Shown here one piece after another: positions 1-7,603 of a stretch of 33,019 nt of DNA. Origin of the DNA: Fibrobacteria bacterium (lineage in GTDB: Bacteria; Fibrobacterota; Fibrobacteria; UBA11236). The stretch lies in the NCBI GenBank assembly GCA_017881725.1, contig JADGQO010000180.1, forward strand, positions 1-33,019, in the 5' to 3' direction. Under the pieces are notes generated by a model. It ran no database searches. It had not been told where the DNA came from and saw only the letters and a program-made list of their open reading frames with translations. A program made the position numbers and the translations under genes. How positions within the stretch are numbered: the first letter of the stretch is position 1; every line of letters starts with the position of its first letter.

Positions 1-27
1 CCGGGGTCGCCGGGTGCCTTGAATGGT

Positions 28-57
28 TTGACAAAAGACCGGAGGCCGGGGTAAAAT
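28..57 (+). promoter_or_regulatory. sigma-70-like promoter for the first gene
   Basis: A perfect -35 hexamer TTGACA at 28-33 is followed, after an 18-bp spacer, by TAAAAT at 52-57 (five of six consensus bases). The predicted start of transcription is near 64, giving a leader of about 45 nt before the ATG at 109. This is the best -35/-10 pair I see in the window. It is read by eye only. Confidence 0.6.
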
Positions 58-108
58 CATTAAGTAGATTTTCACTTTGGGAGTCAATCAGGTCAATTGC
101 GGAACAAT

Positions 109-1035
109 ATGTCATCGAATTTTTTAATTGCTACCGGAATCGCAGGTGCCGCATTTTTTCTCAATACTCGGACCCTCGCCGATAGCATAAAACCCCTTAA
201 TTTCGGTCCGTTTTTCCAAAATGAGTTGCGATTGTCCGGAGATCCGACCGGCTATGAATACGTGCTTACCAATCTGATGTATCGGTTCCAGGTAGGCTGG
301 ATTGAGCCACTGGGTGAAGGCACAAAGGGAATCTTTAGGGAAACCTATTTCGAGACCGATGGCAACTTCAACACATCTCCATTCGAAACCGATTTCGGCA
401 CGACATTCTTGCTGAAACCCTTACGATATTTCGAATTTGGCCTGAATTACAGTCGGATGCTTTTCCATAATTCAATGGTCGCGATTAGGTCGTCAAACTC
501 GGAAACCGTAGCCCCGGAAATTTGGAGGCCAGACAATGTCATCGATCAAGATCATAAGGAGCCTGGCGGCGCGGATGTATTCACTTTTCAAGGCAATTTT
601 ACCCTGAACCTGGGGGCGTCCCAAATCTATTTGGCGGGATACCATGCTTTCTGGGATATTGATGCAAAAGGGAAAGATTTTGTTTACGAGTATGCCAACG
701 ATATCCTCATCAAACCCCGAGACCGTGTAACCAACGTTTTCGCCCAGTATAGCGTCGATTTAAGGCCGTATTCCCTTTTCAAATCGGTATCCTTTCGGGG
801 GATCGCTTTACAGGATCAGTATTGGTACGCCTGGCATACGGGGTTGGAAAAAAACTTGCTCAGTTTAGGGATTACGGGATTCCGCTCTGGGCGCGACCCG
901 GAGCGTCAAAGACGTGGACTGGATTTGAGCGTAGGATACTGGACAGTGCACGATCAATTACCAAACAATGATTGGGTAAAATCCATCGCCGTACTCGCGG
1001 ATTGGAAATGGAACATCCAATTCTTGAAAATATGA
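109..1035 (+). CDS. probable outer-membrane beta-barrel protein, function unknown
   Basis: This is a 308-residue protein whose first 24 residues look like a signal peptide: a hydrophobic run FLIATGIAGAAFF followed by a TLA-DS type cleavage site. The mature part has alternating aromatic and polar residues and repeated short strands ending in aromatic residues (for example PLRYFEFGLNYSRM and IYLAGYHAFWDI). That is typical of an outer-membrane beta-barrel, and I do not recognise a named family. I chose ATG 109 because it gives a compact signal peptide; an in-frame TTG at 97 would add four residues. The gene has its own strong promoter (28-57) and faces the next gene tail to tail. Its base composition looks more AT-rich than the genes from recA onward. 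The barrel call is an inference from sequence pattern, not from homology. Confidence 0.6.
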   Translation: MSSNFLIATGIAGAAFFLNTRTLADSIKPLNFGPFFQNELRLSGDPTGYEYVLTNLMYRFQVGWIEPLGEGTKGIFRETYFETDGNFNTSPFETDFGTTFLLKPLRYFEFGLNYSRMLFHNSMVAIRSSNSETVAPEIWRPDNVIDQDHKEPGGADVFTFQGNFTLNLGASQIYLAGYHAFWDIDAKGKDFVYEYANDILIKPRDRVTNVFAQYSVDLRPYSLFKSVSFRGIALQDQYWYAWHTGLEKNLLSLGITGFRSGRDPERQRRGLDLSVGYWTVHDQLPNNDWVKSIAVLADWKWNIQFLKI

Positions 1036-1043
1036 AACTTCCT

Positions 1044-1099
1044 CAGGGGGTGGGCTATTAACCCTCTGTGAATATACGACCCCGAAGCAAGCTGCGGGG
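1044..1099. terminator. two hairpins between convergent genes, possible weak terminators
   Basis: CAGGGGGT (1044-1051) pairs with ACCCTCTG (1061-1068), with one G-U pair and a 9-nt loop. CCCCG-A-AGC (1080-1088) pairs with GCT-G-CGGGG (1091-1099) around one mismatch. They sit between the stop of the left barrel gene and the stop of the convergent LolA-like gene. Neither is followed by a clear U-run on either strand, so intrinsic termination is only a possibility. Confidence 0.35.
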
Positions 1100-1116
1100 G
1101 AATTCAGCCCATGTGA

Positions 1117-2019
1117 TTAATTAGTCGCGTCTTCCGGTTCCTCAGTCGACTCAGAATCCCCTTCTCTTGGAGGGGCCCCGTCTGCCTTTCCGCTTCCAAC
1201 CATAGTCGGCGTTTGATTCGTGGCCGAGGCAGATTTTGGTATAAGCAAGCTCAACCCATCCGGCTTGGAACGGACCTTTAAAGCCATCTCTGAGTCCGCA
1301 AAGGAGAAATTATGCAGGCTCAAGTGCAAAGTCGACAGGGAATCACAGTCCGACATCGCGACATCCGTAAAAAGAAATTTTCCATCTTTGGGTTGATATT
1401 CGCGGATGGTCAGGGTCTTCAATTTTTTTTCCGTGTTACCATAAAAAACCAGGCGCCGCAGCAGCAGTGGATTTTTCGCCAAGCACACGTCCACATAGGA
1501 ATATACCGACTGAAAAACCGGTTTCAACTCCACGGTGATTTCATAAGAAGAGTCCGTAACTTTAAAGTTACGACAGGTTGAGTAGTCCAACAGGAAGTCT
1601 CCCGGCATTTTCAACATGTCTTCAAAGGTCAGAAGATTTCCGAAAACGCCTTTTTTCCATTGCCTGTTGGCAATACGCCTAATGCGATGACTGGTCTCAT
1701 CGGTCAGCCATTGCTCTTTTCCAAAATGCAAGCTACGGTATTCAAAGGATTGGCCGTTCCCGGCTAAACATATTCTTCTTTGCCCGACCTCGTCGGCAAA
1801 ATCCAATTGCCCGGATAAGGAATCCTTTCCATGGGGAAACGACTCATCTACTAGTTCGATTGAGGCCTGGAAAGGGCCGCGATATTGGTTCTCCAAGGCC
1901 TGGAGCAGCAATTGGCGCGCGGTATCCGCCTCCGCGCCAAGAACCTGGTTCGATAGCATTAAAATCAACCCCAAAGAGCCAATCCACCGAATCCACGCCA
2001 TCGTCATAATACTTTTCAT
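1117..2019 (-). CDS. LolA-like outer-membrane lipoprotein-sorting family protein
   Basis: This is a 300-residue protein when started at ATG 2019. That start gives a clean signal peptide (MKSIMTMAWIRW, then a hydrophobic stretch ending NQVLGA-EAD). An upstream in-frame TTG at 2118 would place 33 unlikely residues before it. The middle of the protein has features of the LolA-like/outer-membrane lipoprotein-sorting fold (PF17131 type): WLTDETSHRIRRI followed by a GNLLTFEDMLKMPGDFL segment, then long antiparallel-looking strands. The last 35 residues are an acidic, low-complexity tail (EGDSESTEEPEDATN). Family members are periplasmic carriers with a half-barrel that binds lipid or lipoprotein acyl chains; the cargo here is unknown. 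The family call rests on motif resemblance. Confidence 0.6.
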   Translation of the reverse strand: MKSIMTMAWIRWIGSLGLILMLSNQVLGAEADTARQLLLQALENQYRGPFQASIELVDESFPHGKDSLSGQLDFADEVGQRRICLAGNGQSFEYRSLHFGKEQWLTDETSHRIRRIANRQWKKGVFGNLLTFEDMLKMPGDFLLDYSTCRNFKVTDSSYEITVELKPVFQSVYSYVDVCLAKNPLLLRRLVFYGNTEKKLKTLTIREYQPKDGKFLFTDVAMSDCDSLSTLHLSLHNFSFADSEMALKVRSKPDGLSLLIPKSASATNQTPTMVGSGKADGAPPREGDSESTEEPEDATN

Positions 2020-2305
2020 AAACCTTACTTCGGCAACAGCCTTGAATCTAGCCATCCTGCTTAAATTATATAATTCGGCGATTCCAAAGTGAGCCAATTG
2101 AAAGGCAAAAACACTCAAAAATAAGCCGGGGACTTAGGAGTTTGGGTTGCATTTTCCAATGCCCATCCACTCCAAGTTTGGTTCTATTTTCAAACGCAGA
2201 AATCCACGATTCAAAAAGGTCTTATCCATGAGCTTGTCCGTTTTTCATCGCGATTCACTGGCGATTCAATAAAATCTGTACTAAAGGTCTCCTCTAAATT
2301 CAGTC

Positions 2306-2602
2306 GCCGCAGCCCTCGAATATTGGGCTGCGGCCAATTCACTCCCAACAGGTAAAGCCGGAAACCTGTGAGAAGCGAATTTCAAACGGTTCATTTTTGT
2401 AGCGAGGGCGTGTCCTAAAAAAAACACTGCCGCATCTCCACCTACTCCTGTATGCTTAACGACTCCTCGGATCTTTGCCGCAGGCGCCTTCCGCGCCAAA
2501 GATCCTTGGAGTTCGCTTGTCGGCATTCATTTCTCCCGCCGGGAGGTTTTCGAATGAATGCCCTACTCCGCCTACTCTACTACATGCGCAGTCGCACTGT
2601 AG
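2306..2602. other. non-coding cluster of six inverted repeats downstream of recA
   Basis: Six separate stem-loops fill this stretch. E: GCCGCAGCCC 2306-2315 with GGGCTGCGGC 2325-2334, 10 bp perfect. D: ACAGGT 2348-2353 with ACCTGT 2364-2369. F: GGCGTGT 2407-2413 with ACACTGCC 2424-2431, one bulge. A: ACTCC-TC-GGATCTTTG 2462-2477 with CAAAGATCC-TT-GGAGT 2497-2512, 14 bp around a 2-nt internal loop. B: GGCATTCATT 2522-2531 with AATGAATGCC 2553-2562, 10 bp perfect, enclosing CTCCC/GGGAG at 2533-2545. C: CTACATGCG 2580-2588 with CGCACTGTAG 2593-2602, one bulge. The block begins about 15 nt past the recA stop on the minus strand. It could be a structured 3' UTR, an unnamed RNA gene or a repeat element. 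An 81-codon minus-strand reading frame at 2281-2526 passes through it but looks incidental. Positions 2020-2305 hold nothing I can name. Confidence 0.55.
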
Positions 2603-2615
2603 AGGATAGCGATCC

Positions 2616-3740
2616 CTACCCTTCTCCCTGGGCGGTGATCTCGATATTGTCCCAAGACTCTTCGGAGGCCGAACCACCTGGAGCATTGGCCTTGGCTTGT
2701 GCTTTGGCGTCCGCCAACCCGGTCGCGAAGGCCTGACGAATCTTACCTTCGATTTCTTCCGCCAAGGCACGGTTTTCCTTGAGGAAATCGCGGGCCTTTT
2801 CCCGACCCTGACCAAGGCGCTCCTTGCCGTAGGAAAACCAGGTCCCGCTTTTCTGGACGATTTCCATTTCCGTGGCCATGTCCAAAAGGCTGCCTTCCCG
2901 GGAAATGCCACAGCCATAAAGAATGTCGAACTCGCATTGTTTGAAAGGCGCGGCCACCTTATTTTTGACCACCTTCACCTTAGTGCGGTTGCCGATCACC
3001 TCTTCGCCTTCTTTCAGCGAAGCGATCTTGCGGATGTCGAGACGCACGGAAGCGTAGAACTTCAAGGCATTTCCGCCCGTCGTCGTTTCCGGATTGCCGA
3101 ACATGACGCCGATTTTCATGCGCAATTGGTTGATGAAAATGAGACAGCAATGGGAACGGTTGAGAATGCCCGTGAGCTTGCGCAGGGCCTGCGACATGAG
3201 GCGGGCCTGCAAGCCCATATGCGAGTCGCCCATTTCGCCGTTGATTTCCGCTTGCGGAACCAGCGCGGCCACGGAGTCCACGACGATGAGATCAATGGCG
3301 TTGCTGCGGACCAAGGTCTCGACGATGTCCAGGGCTTGCTCGCCGGTATCGGGTTGGGATACCAGAAGGTTGTCAATGTCTACGCCCAGCTTCCGCGCAT
3401 ACAAGGCATCGAAGGCATGCTCGGCATCGATGAATGCCGCCACTCCTCCGGCCTTTTGGCATTCCGCGATGGCATGGAGGGTCAGCGTGGTTTTACCGGA
3501 GGATTCCGGTCCAAAGATTTCCACGATTCTTCCCTTGGGCAATCCGCCAATCCCTAAGGACATATCCAATTGGATACAGCCGGTGCTAATCACGGGGATG
3601 TCCATGATTTCCTGGCTTCCTAAAGTCATGATGGAACCCTTACCGTGGTTCTTTTCGATTTGCGCCACGGCGGCATCGAGGGCCCTTTTTTTATTGGAGG
3701 CTTCCTCGGATACGGGGGCGGTGGTTTTCTTGGCGGACAT
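2616..3740 (-). CDS. recA: RecA recombinase
   Basis: This is a full-length RecA of 374 residues. It is the ATP-dependent strand-exchange protein of homologous recombination and the co-protease that triggers LexA cleavage. Walker A GPESSGKT is at residues 77-84, and the Walker B segment [10 protein letters not shown] at about 151-160. The DNA-binding loop-2 signature [19 protein letters not shown] is intact. The N terminus is about ten residues longer than in E. coli RecA, and the C terminus is a short Ala/Gly/acidic tail. The start is fixed by AAAGGAG seven bases before ATG 3740. It lies 80 bp downstream of cinA on the same strand, a common cinA-recA arrangement. It appears to have its own promoter and a LexA-type box in that gap, so both read-through and SOS-controlled transcription are likely. 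Identification is certain. Confidence 0.98.
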   Translation of the reverse strand: MSAKKTTAPVSEEASNKKRALDAAVAQIEKNHGKGSIMTLGSQEIMDIPVISTGCIQLDMSLGIGGLPKGRIVEIFGPESSGKTTLTLHAIAECQKAGGVAAFIDAEHAFDALYARKLGVDIDNLLVSQPDTGEQALDIVETLVRSNAIDLIVVDSVAALVPQAEINGEMGDSHMGLQARLMSQALRKLTGILNRSHCCLIFINQLRMKIGVMFGNPETTTGGNALKFYASVRLDIRKIASLKEGEEVIGNRTKVKVVKNKVAAPFKQCEFDILYGCGISREGSLLDMATEMEIVQKSGTWFSYGKERLGQGREKARDFLKENRALAEEIEGKIRQAFATGLADAKAQAKANAPGGSASEESWDNIEITAQGEG

Positions 3741-3774
3741 AAGAGACTCCTTTGGAGCGTGGCGGTTTGAGTTA

Positions 3775-3803
3775 AGAATATTATTTACTGCTCAAATGTG
3801 CAA
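3775..3803 (-). promoter_or_regulatory. candidate recA promoter
   Basis: On the minus strand TTGCAC (3803-3798) is followed by a 17-bp spacer and TATTCT (3780-3775). The predicted transcription start is near 3768, about 28 nt before the recA ATG. The -35 hexamer is embedded in the LexA-type box at 3789-3802, so a bound repressor would block polymerase. The hexamers match consensus only moderately. Confidence 0.5.
3789..3802. promoter_or_regulatory. LexA (SOS) operator of the Fibrobacter type
   Basis: TGCTCAAATGTGCA matches TGCNC-N4-GTGCA at every fixed position. That is the binding motif I recall being reported for Fibrobacter succinogenes LexA. It lies 49-62 bp upstream of the recA start and covers the candidate -35 element. 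A wider symmetry is also present: TTTGAG 3766-3771, CTCAAAT 3791-3797 and ATTTGAG 3810-3816. The match is direct from sequence; repression by LexA is inferred from the motif and from recA being a standard SOS gene. Confidence 0.7.
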
Positions 3804-3820
3804 GGGCATATTTGAGTATT

Positions 3821-5155
3821 TCATTTTCCTGATAATTGCCCTAAAATCAGCAATCTGAGCTGATTCAAGGTGGTATAGGCCGAGCGCGACCGGACCATGG
3901 CGCGGTCGCCGCGGAATTGAAAACGTTGCGCATGAATCAAGGGATCGAGACCCGCGCGCTGGACGGCAACGGCAATCCAAACAGTTCCCACCGGTTTTTC
4001 CGCAGACCCGCCGGTAGGCCCGGCGATGCCCGTAATGGCGCAGGCATAGTCGGACCCGCAGGCTTCGAGACACCCCAGAACCATGGCTTTCACGACGGGT
4101 TCGGATACGGCGCCGTGGGATTCCAGCAGTTTGGAATCAACATTCAGGCGTTCCGTTTTGGATTGATTGGAATAGGTTATAAACCCCTGACGGAAAACCT
4201 CAGAGCTGCCGGCTACCTCGGTAATCAAAGCGCCCAATCCTCCGCCCGTACAGGACTCCGCCACGGAAACGGTGGCATGCCGGTCCTTGAGCAATTGCAC
4301 CACGGCCTGAGGCAAGGTCAATCCCTGCGCGGACACCAAGGATTCCGGGGGTATGGCGGCCTGCAAAGCCGACCAATGCGCGTCCAGTTCCTTTTCGCGA
4401 TCGTGCCTTTCGACGGCCGCAGCCAGACAATTCAGGGAAATGCGCACGCCTTTTTCATTCGGAAGACTGGAAAATTTAAAAGGCTCCGGAAGCGCGAGGG
4501 TTTCCAGGGCCTGCCGTTGCGCGCCCTCCGACCAACCGTAAGTCCATAAGGTCTTTTCCAGCAGGAAACGATCTTGCGGCAGATAAGGTAGGAGGTGCAT
4601 GCGTGCCATGGCGTCCAACTCGCGCGGCACGCCCGGAAAAGCGAATACCCGCACCCCGTTGGCCGTGAAGGCGAATCCGCACGCCGTACCTTCCGGGTTA
4701 CGTAACGCCTGGGTATCCTCGGGCACGCAGGCTTGCACGCGTTGACCCCACGGCAAATCGGCGGCATCCTTTTTCAGGAAGGCGCACAACCACTCCAACG
4801 CTTCGGAGCTTTCCACCACCTTGCGACCCAGAAAATCGGCTGCCGCCTGTCGGGTTAAATCGTCGCGGGTAGGCCCGAGTCCGCCCGTCAACACCAGCAC
4901 GTCCAGCTTGCGCGAACCGCTTTTACCGATCAGGGTTGCCTCGGTCCCTGAATACCTCGCCCCGTCCTTGCCGCCATCGTCGGACAAGGCCCACTGTAAG
5001 GTCAAGGCGAAAGCTTCGAGATCATCGCCTATCACCATTGAAAAAGGAAGGTCGTGTCCCAGGGGCGCAAGCATGCGCGCGAGGTCCCATTGATTGGTGT
5101 TCAGGATTTTCCCGCCGAGCAGTTCATCGCCGATATTCACGATTCCGATTTTCAT
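3821..5155 (-). CDS. cinA: CinA-family protein: MoCF-like domain plus NMN deamidase (PncC) domain
   Basis: This is a 444-residue two-domain CinA. Residues 1-175 are the molybdopterin-binding-like (MoCF/COG1058) domain, with GDELLGGKILNTN at 9-21 and LTGGLGPTRDDLT at 89-101. Residues of about 285-444 are the CinA C-terminal domain (COG1546), which in other bacteria deamidates nicotinamide mononucleotide in pyridine nucleotide salvage. Its signatures VAESCTGGGLG, TYSNQSKTERL, HGAVSEPVV and ITGIAGPTGGS are intact. The protein is longer than the usual 410-420 residues mainly because of a roughly 25-residue insertion (about 59-83) before the LTGGLGPT motif. A TATATT element sits exactly 6 nt before the ATG, suggesting a very short or absent leader. 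It is upstream of recA on the same strand. Confidence 0.93.
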   Translation of the reverse strand: MKIGIVNIGDELLGGKILNTNQWDLARMLAPLGHDLPFSMVIGDDLEAFALTLQWALSDDGGKDGARYSGTEATLIGKSGSRKLDVLVLTGGLGPTRDDLTRQAAADFLGRKVVESSEALEWLCAFLKKDAADLPWGQRVQACVPEDTQALRNPEGTACGFAFTANGVRVFAFPGVPRELDAMARMHLLPYLPQDRFLLEKTLWTYGWSEGAQRQALETLALPEPFKFSSLPNEKGVRISLNCLAAAVERHDREKELDAHWSALQAAIPPESLVSAQGLTLPQAVVQLLKDRHATVSVAESCTGGGLGALITEVAGSSEVFRQGFITYSNQSKTERLNVDSKLLESHGAVSEPVVKAMVLGCLEACGSDYACAITGIAGPTGGSAEKPVGTVWIAVAVQRAGLDPLIHAQRFQFRGDRAMVRSRSAYTTLNQLRLLILGQLSGK

Positions 5156-5161
5156 GATCCA

Positions 5162-5167
5162 AATATA
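5162..5167 (-). promoter_or_regulatory. TATATT element 6 nt before the cinA start (possible leaderless -10)
   Basis: On the minus strand TATATT is followed by six bases (TGGATC) and the cinA ATG. If this is the -10 box, transcription would begin at or beside the start codon. No good -35 is visible at 16-18 bp, so support is limited. The same arrangement precedes uvrB. Confidence 0.35.
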
Positions 5168-5259
5168 CCACGCCCCCGGGGACAGGAAGTGTCACCACTC
5201 ACACCATCGCCATTCCTCATCACGCCGCATGTTTGTACCTTTGACAACGGTATCCAGGC

Positions 5260-6300
5260 ATGGCCAGCACATACTCAGCAAAGCCGATTTCCAACCCTTC
5301 GAACCAAACCATTTCCAACCCAGCGCACGTTTTGAATTTTCTTCGCATCGCCTTATTAATCATGGGTTTGACGACCTTTGCCAAAGCCCAAGGTCATTCC
5401 GGCATCCCGGAAATCGACACCTTGCCTCTGAACGACTGGCAAGCGGCGACCGATACCTTGAGCTATCGCAAAGCCATGGGCCTTTCCGCGCTTCTGCCCG
5501 GCGGAGGACAGTTTTACGGAAACCATCCCGTACGCGGCGGATTCCTGGTAGGCTTGGAAACGTTGCTGGCTGGGCTCGCCATTTATTCCAATCTGGTGGA
5601 TATCCCCCATTGGCAGTCGCAGGCTAGGGAAGCGTTGGATTCCGCCGACGCACTCTTCCTGATGGAAAACAGAGATCCGACTCAAGCGGAGTCGCTGGAA
5701 AAACGCCGCCGGGACAAGGTGGCTTTTGCGCGCCAACGCACCCAACTGGCCTCGCAACAGGAAGACTTGACTCGCTCGCAATACGCGTGGGCCTTAGGGT
5801 TGCACCTATACGGCGTGATGGACGCGATGGAAATCGCTTATCTGAGCCGCCATAAAGACATCGAAACACGGTCGGTTCGCGGCGCGATGTACCGAGGTAT
5901 GGCTTTCCCTGGCGGTGGACAACTGTACAACCACCGCTACGGAAAATTCGGTATGCTCTGGATGACGCTGGGCGCGAGCGCCGTATCGGCCTATTCCCGA
6001 CAAGGCATGGTGGAATTATTGAACGAGCGGTTGAAAATCGCCCGCCAGGAAGCAGGAGGCGCGACCTCCGACTTGGTGACGCAATTGGATAAGGATCGGA
6101 CGTTGTACCGTAAGCGCCGCAACCAATATTTCTGGGGGATGGGGATTTTCTACGTGTACGCCATTCTGGATGGGATGGTGGACGCGTCCCTTTCCGACTT
6201 CGACGCCCCCGCGCATTTCGTCTTCGGTCCGCTGCCCTCCCAAACCGGGACGTCGCTCGCCTTGGCCTGCCAATGGCAAATGCCTTTCCACGCTCCGTAA
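5260..6300 (+). CDS. DUF5683-like membrane protein with two GGGQ-Y modules
   Basis: This is a 346-residue protein with an N-terminal export signal (FLRIALLIMGLTTFAKAQ, about residues 27-44). The body contains two related modules, each opening with a Gly-rich motif. The first is LLPGGGQFYGNHPVRGGFL (about 78-96) and the second AFPGGGQLYNHRYGKFGML (about 215-233). Each is followed by a hydrophobic segment, and between them lies a charged helical region (about 120-170) that may form a coiled coil. The P-G-G-G-Q-x-Y-x-(4-5)-G pattern is typical of DUF5683-type proteins of Gram-negative envelopes, whose biochemical role is unknown. The start is uncertain: ATG 5260 lacks a good ribosome site, and a TTG at 5332 would start just before the signal peptide. 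It is divergent from cinA, sharing a 104-bp gap. Confidence 0.6.
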   Translation: MASTYSAKPISNPSNQTISNPAHVLNFLRIALLIMGLTTFAKAQGHSGIPEIDTLPLNDWQAATDTLSYRKAMGLSALLPGGGQFYGNHPVRGGFLVGLETLLAGLAIYSNLVDIPHWQSQAREALDSADALFLMENRDPTQAESLEKRRRDKVAFARQRTQLASQQEDLTRSQYAWALGLHLYGVMDAMEIAYLSRHKDIETRSVRGAMYRGMAFPGGGQLYNHRYGKFGMLWMTLGASAVSAYSRQGMVELLNERLKIARQEAGGATSDLVTQLDKDRTLYRKRRNQYFWGMGIFYVYAILDGMVDASLSDFDAPAHFVFGPLPSQTGTSLALACQWQMPFHAP

Positions 6301-6336
6301 CCTACACGTTACCCCGCTTCATTTGCCCGCTACGCG

Positions 6337-6762
6337 TTACCCAGGACGGCTTCCCCGCCGCCGTAAAAAAGCTTCCCATTCCTTCCGCACATACGCCAAC
6401 CCCTGTTCCGGGGATTCCGCGTTCAGCGCGTACTCGTCCAGGCATTGGCCCAAGGTGGGCGGCTCCAAATGGGCCTGCCATCTTCCCAGGCGGAAGTCGT
6501 AATAAATCCGGGCATGATCCAGGGGTAACTCCGGAGATACCTGAAGGGACAAGAATACGATTTGCTCGGCGGTCAGGCCCCGCTCGGCCAAAGGAAGCAA
6601 AAACCACGGCAGAGCCTCGGCGTCGGGACGGGAGCGGAAGTTGGGATGGGCTTCCAGTCGATCCAGGGCATTTTCCAAAGCCTGGGCTTGCGACCCCGGC
6701 AGCCGCAAGATTCGCTCGCGGGCATTATGATCGGACAGTTGGAATTTCACTTTGTCTGGCAT
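6337..6762 (-). CDS. hypothetical 141-residue soluble protein
   Basis: I do not recognise this protein. It has no signal peptide or membrane segment. It begins MPDKVKFQLSDHNARERILRL and contains a helical N-terminal third, then an aromatic strand-like segment (HARIYYDFRLGRWQAHLEPP) and a basic C-terminal helix ending EWEAFLRRRGSRPG. A ribosome site, GGGAG about seven bases before ATG 6762, supports the start and the gene itself. It is convergent with the DUF5683-like gene (36 bp between stop codons) and divergent from the small secreted-protein gene at 6855. The coding call rests on the ribosome site, the amphipathic pattern and the lack of any competing frame with better features. Confidence 0.55.
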   Translation of the reverse strand: MPDKVKFQLSDHNARERILRLPGSQAQALENALDRLEAHPNFRSRPDAEALPWFLLPLAERGLTAEQIVFLSLQVSPELPLDHARIYYDFRLGRWQAHLEPPTLGQCLDEYALNAESPEQGLAYVRKEWEAFLRRRGSRPG

Positions 6763-6854
6763 GGTCGGCTCCCTGCACAGGATACTATCGTAACCGGAAA
6801 TATTTCCAGTCCCGGGAATAAGCGGCGCGTGAATAACGTCTAACGCGGTAATTT

Positions 6855-7358
6855 ATGACCACTCCAATGAAGTTTTCCATCCTCTGCCTTTCCTTTGCGT
6901 ACCCAGGCATTGCCTCGGGATTCCAGGGCGTTTCGCATTTTCGTGCCGTGGATCCGAGCAGCCTGCATGAGATCCAAGCCGTTGGGTTGAGTTTATCCGC
7001 CGACACGGTGAAAAGTTGCGATACCGGAAGTCCCTTCCGGTCGTTGACCAAGGCCGCGGCAGCCGAGAATTCGAAAAAAGACCCAGAGACGAATATCCTC
7101 AAGGCTGGAGACGCTTTGTCGGCCGACGGATTGCCAATCATCAAACTAACCTACCTCAAGACCTCGGGCGACTCTCTATACTTTGGGGCCACCGTGGCCA
7201 AATCCGAAAAAGAAACCATGGTGGCCGGAATCTGCGTCGAACGGCGGTTCATCAAGAACGTCTTTGTGGAAATGAAGCCGAAACCGGGCAATGAATCCGA
7301 ATCGGGGCTGCATCGACACGGAGGCGGAGAAGGCCGTAGGCATGGCGGATCATTTTAA
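6855..7358 (+). CDS. small secreted protein of unknown function
   Basis: This is a 167-residue protein with a short, weakly hydrophobic export signal (MKFSILCLSFAYPGIASG after MTTP). A second ATG at 6867 gives a tidier signal peptide and may be the true start. The mature part is unrecognised. It has two cysteines (KSCD near residue 54 and GICVERR near 126), which could form a disulphide in the periplasm, and a C-terminal His/Gly/Arg-rich tail (LHRHGGGEGRRHGGSF) that might bind metal. It stands alone, 245 bp upstream of exbB, and I see no convincing terminator after it. Confidence 0.5.
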   Translation: MTTPMKFSILCLSFAYPGIASGFQGVSHFRAVDPSSLHEIQAVGLSLSADTVKSCDTGSPFRSLTKAAAAENSKKDPETNILKAGDALSADGLPIIKLTYLKTSGDSLYFGATVAKSEKETMVAGICVERRFIKNVFVEMKPKPGNESESGLHRHGGGEGRRHGGSF

Positions 7359-7603
7359 TCGGCTGCCAACGTCCTAAGCGAATTGAGGGTGGCCACTGCG
7401 TTCAGCGAGGACACTGTGGTTTTCACCGATCGGAAGCCCGTGACGCCATAACAGGAAACCCAGGAAACCCGCATTTACCCATCCGTTACGATTTTTTCCC
7501 CGGAAACAATGGTAATTTGCACACACGGCCGCGCGGCTGGTATTGCGCCGGCGACGTATCAGGGAGGTTACCCTGGCCGGCATTCACAGAACGGAGATTC
7601 CGA

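Noticed and set aside
2454..2517. Possible integron attC site
   Set aside because: GCTTAAC at 2454-2460 fits the RYYYAAC core and is followed by an imperfect inverted repeat. The matching GTTRRRY is missing (GTTCGCT instead), the cores do not pair, and there is no integrase or cassette array.
2281..2526. 81-codon minus-strand reading frame
   Set aside because: It runs through four of the inverted repeats (E, D, F, A), has odd composition and a start codon inside hairpin B, and I see no clear ribosome site. The DNA structure explains the region better.
2281..2610. tmRNA or RNase P RNA
   Set aside because: The length and structure suggested it, but there is no TTCGA-type T-loop with CCA end, no tag reading frame, and no GAGGAAAGTCC-type motif on either strand.
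2697..3557. 286-codon plus-strand reading frame opposite recA
   Set aside because: It is entirely antisense to recA, whose identity is certain.
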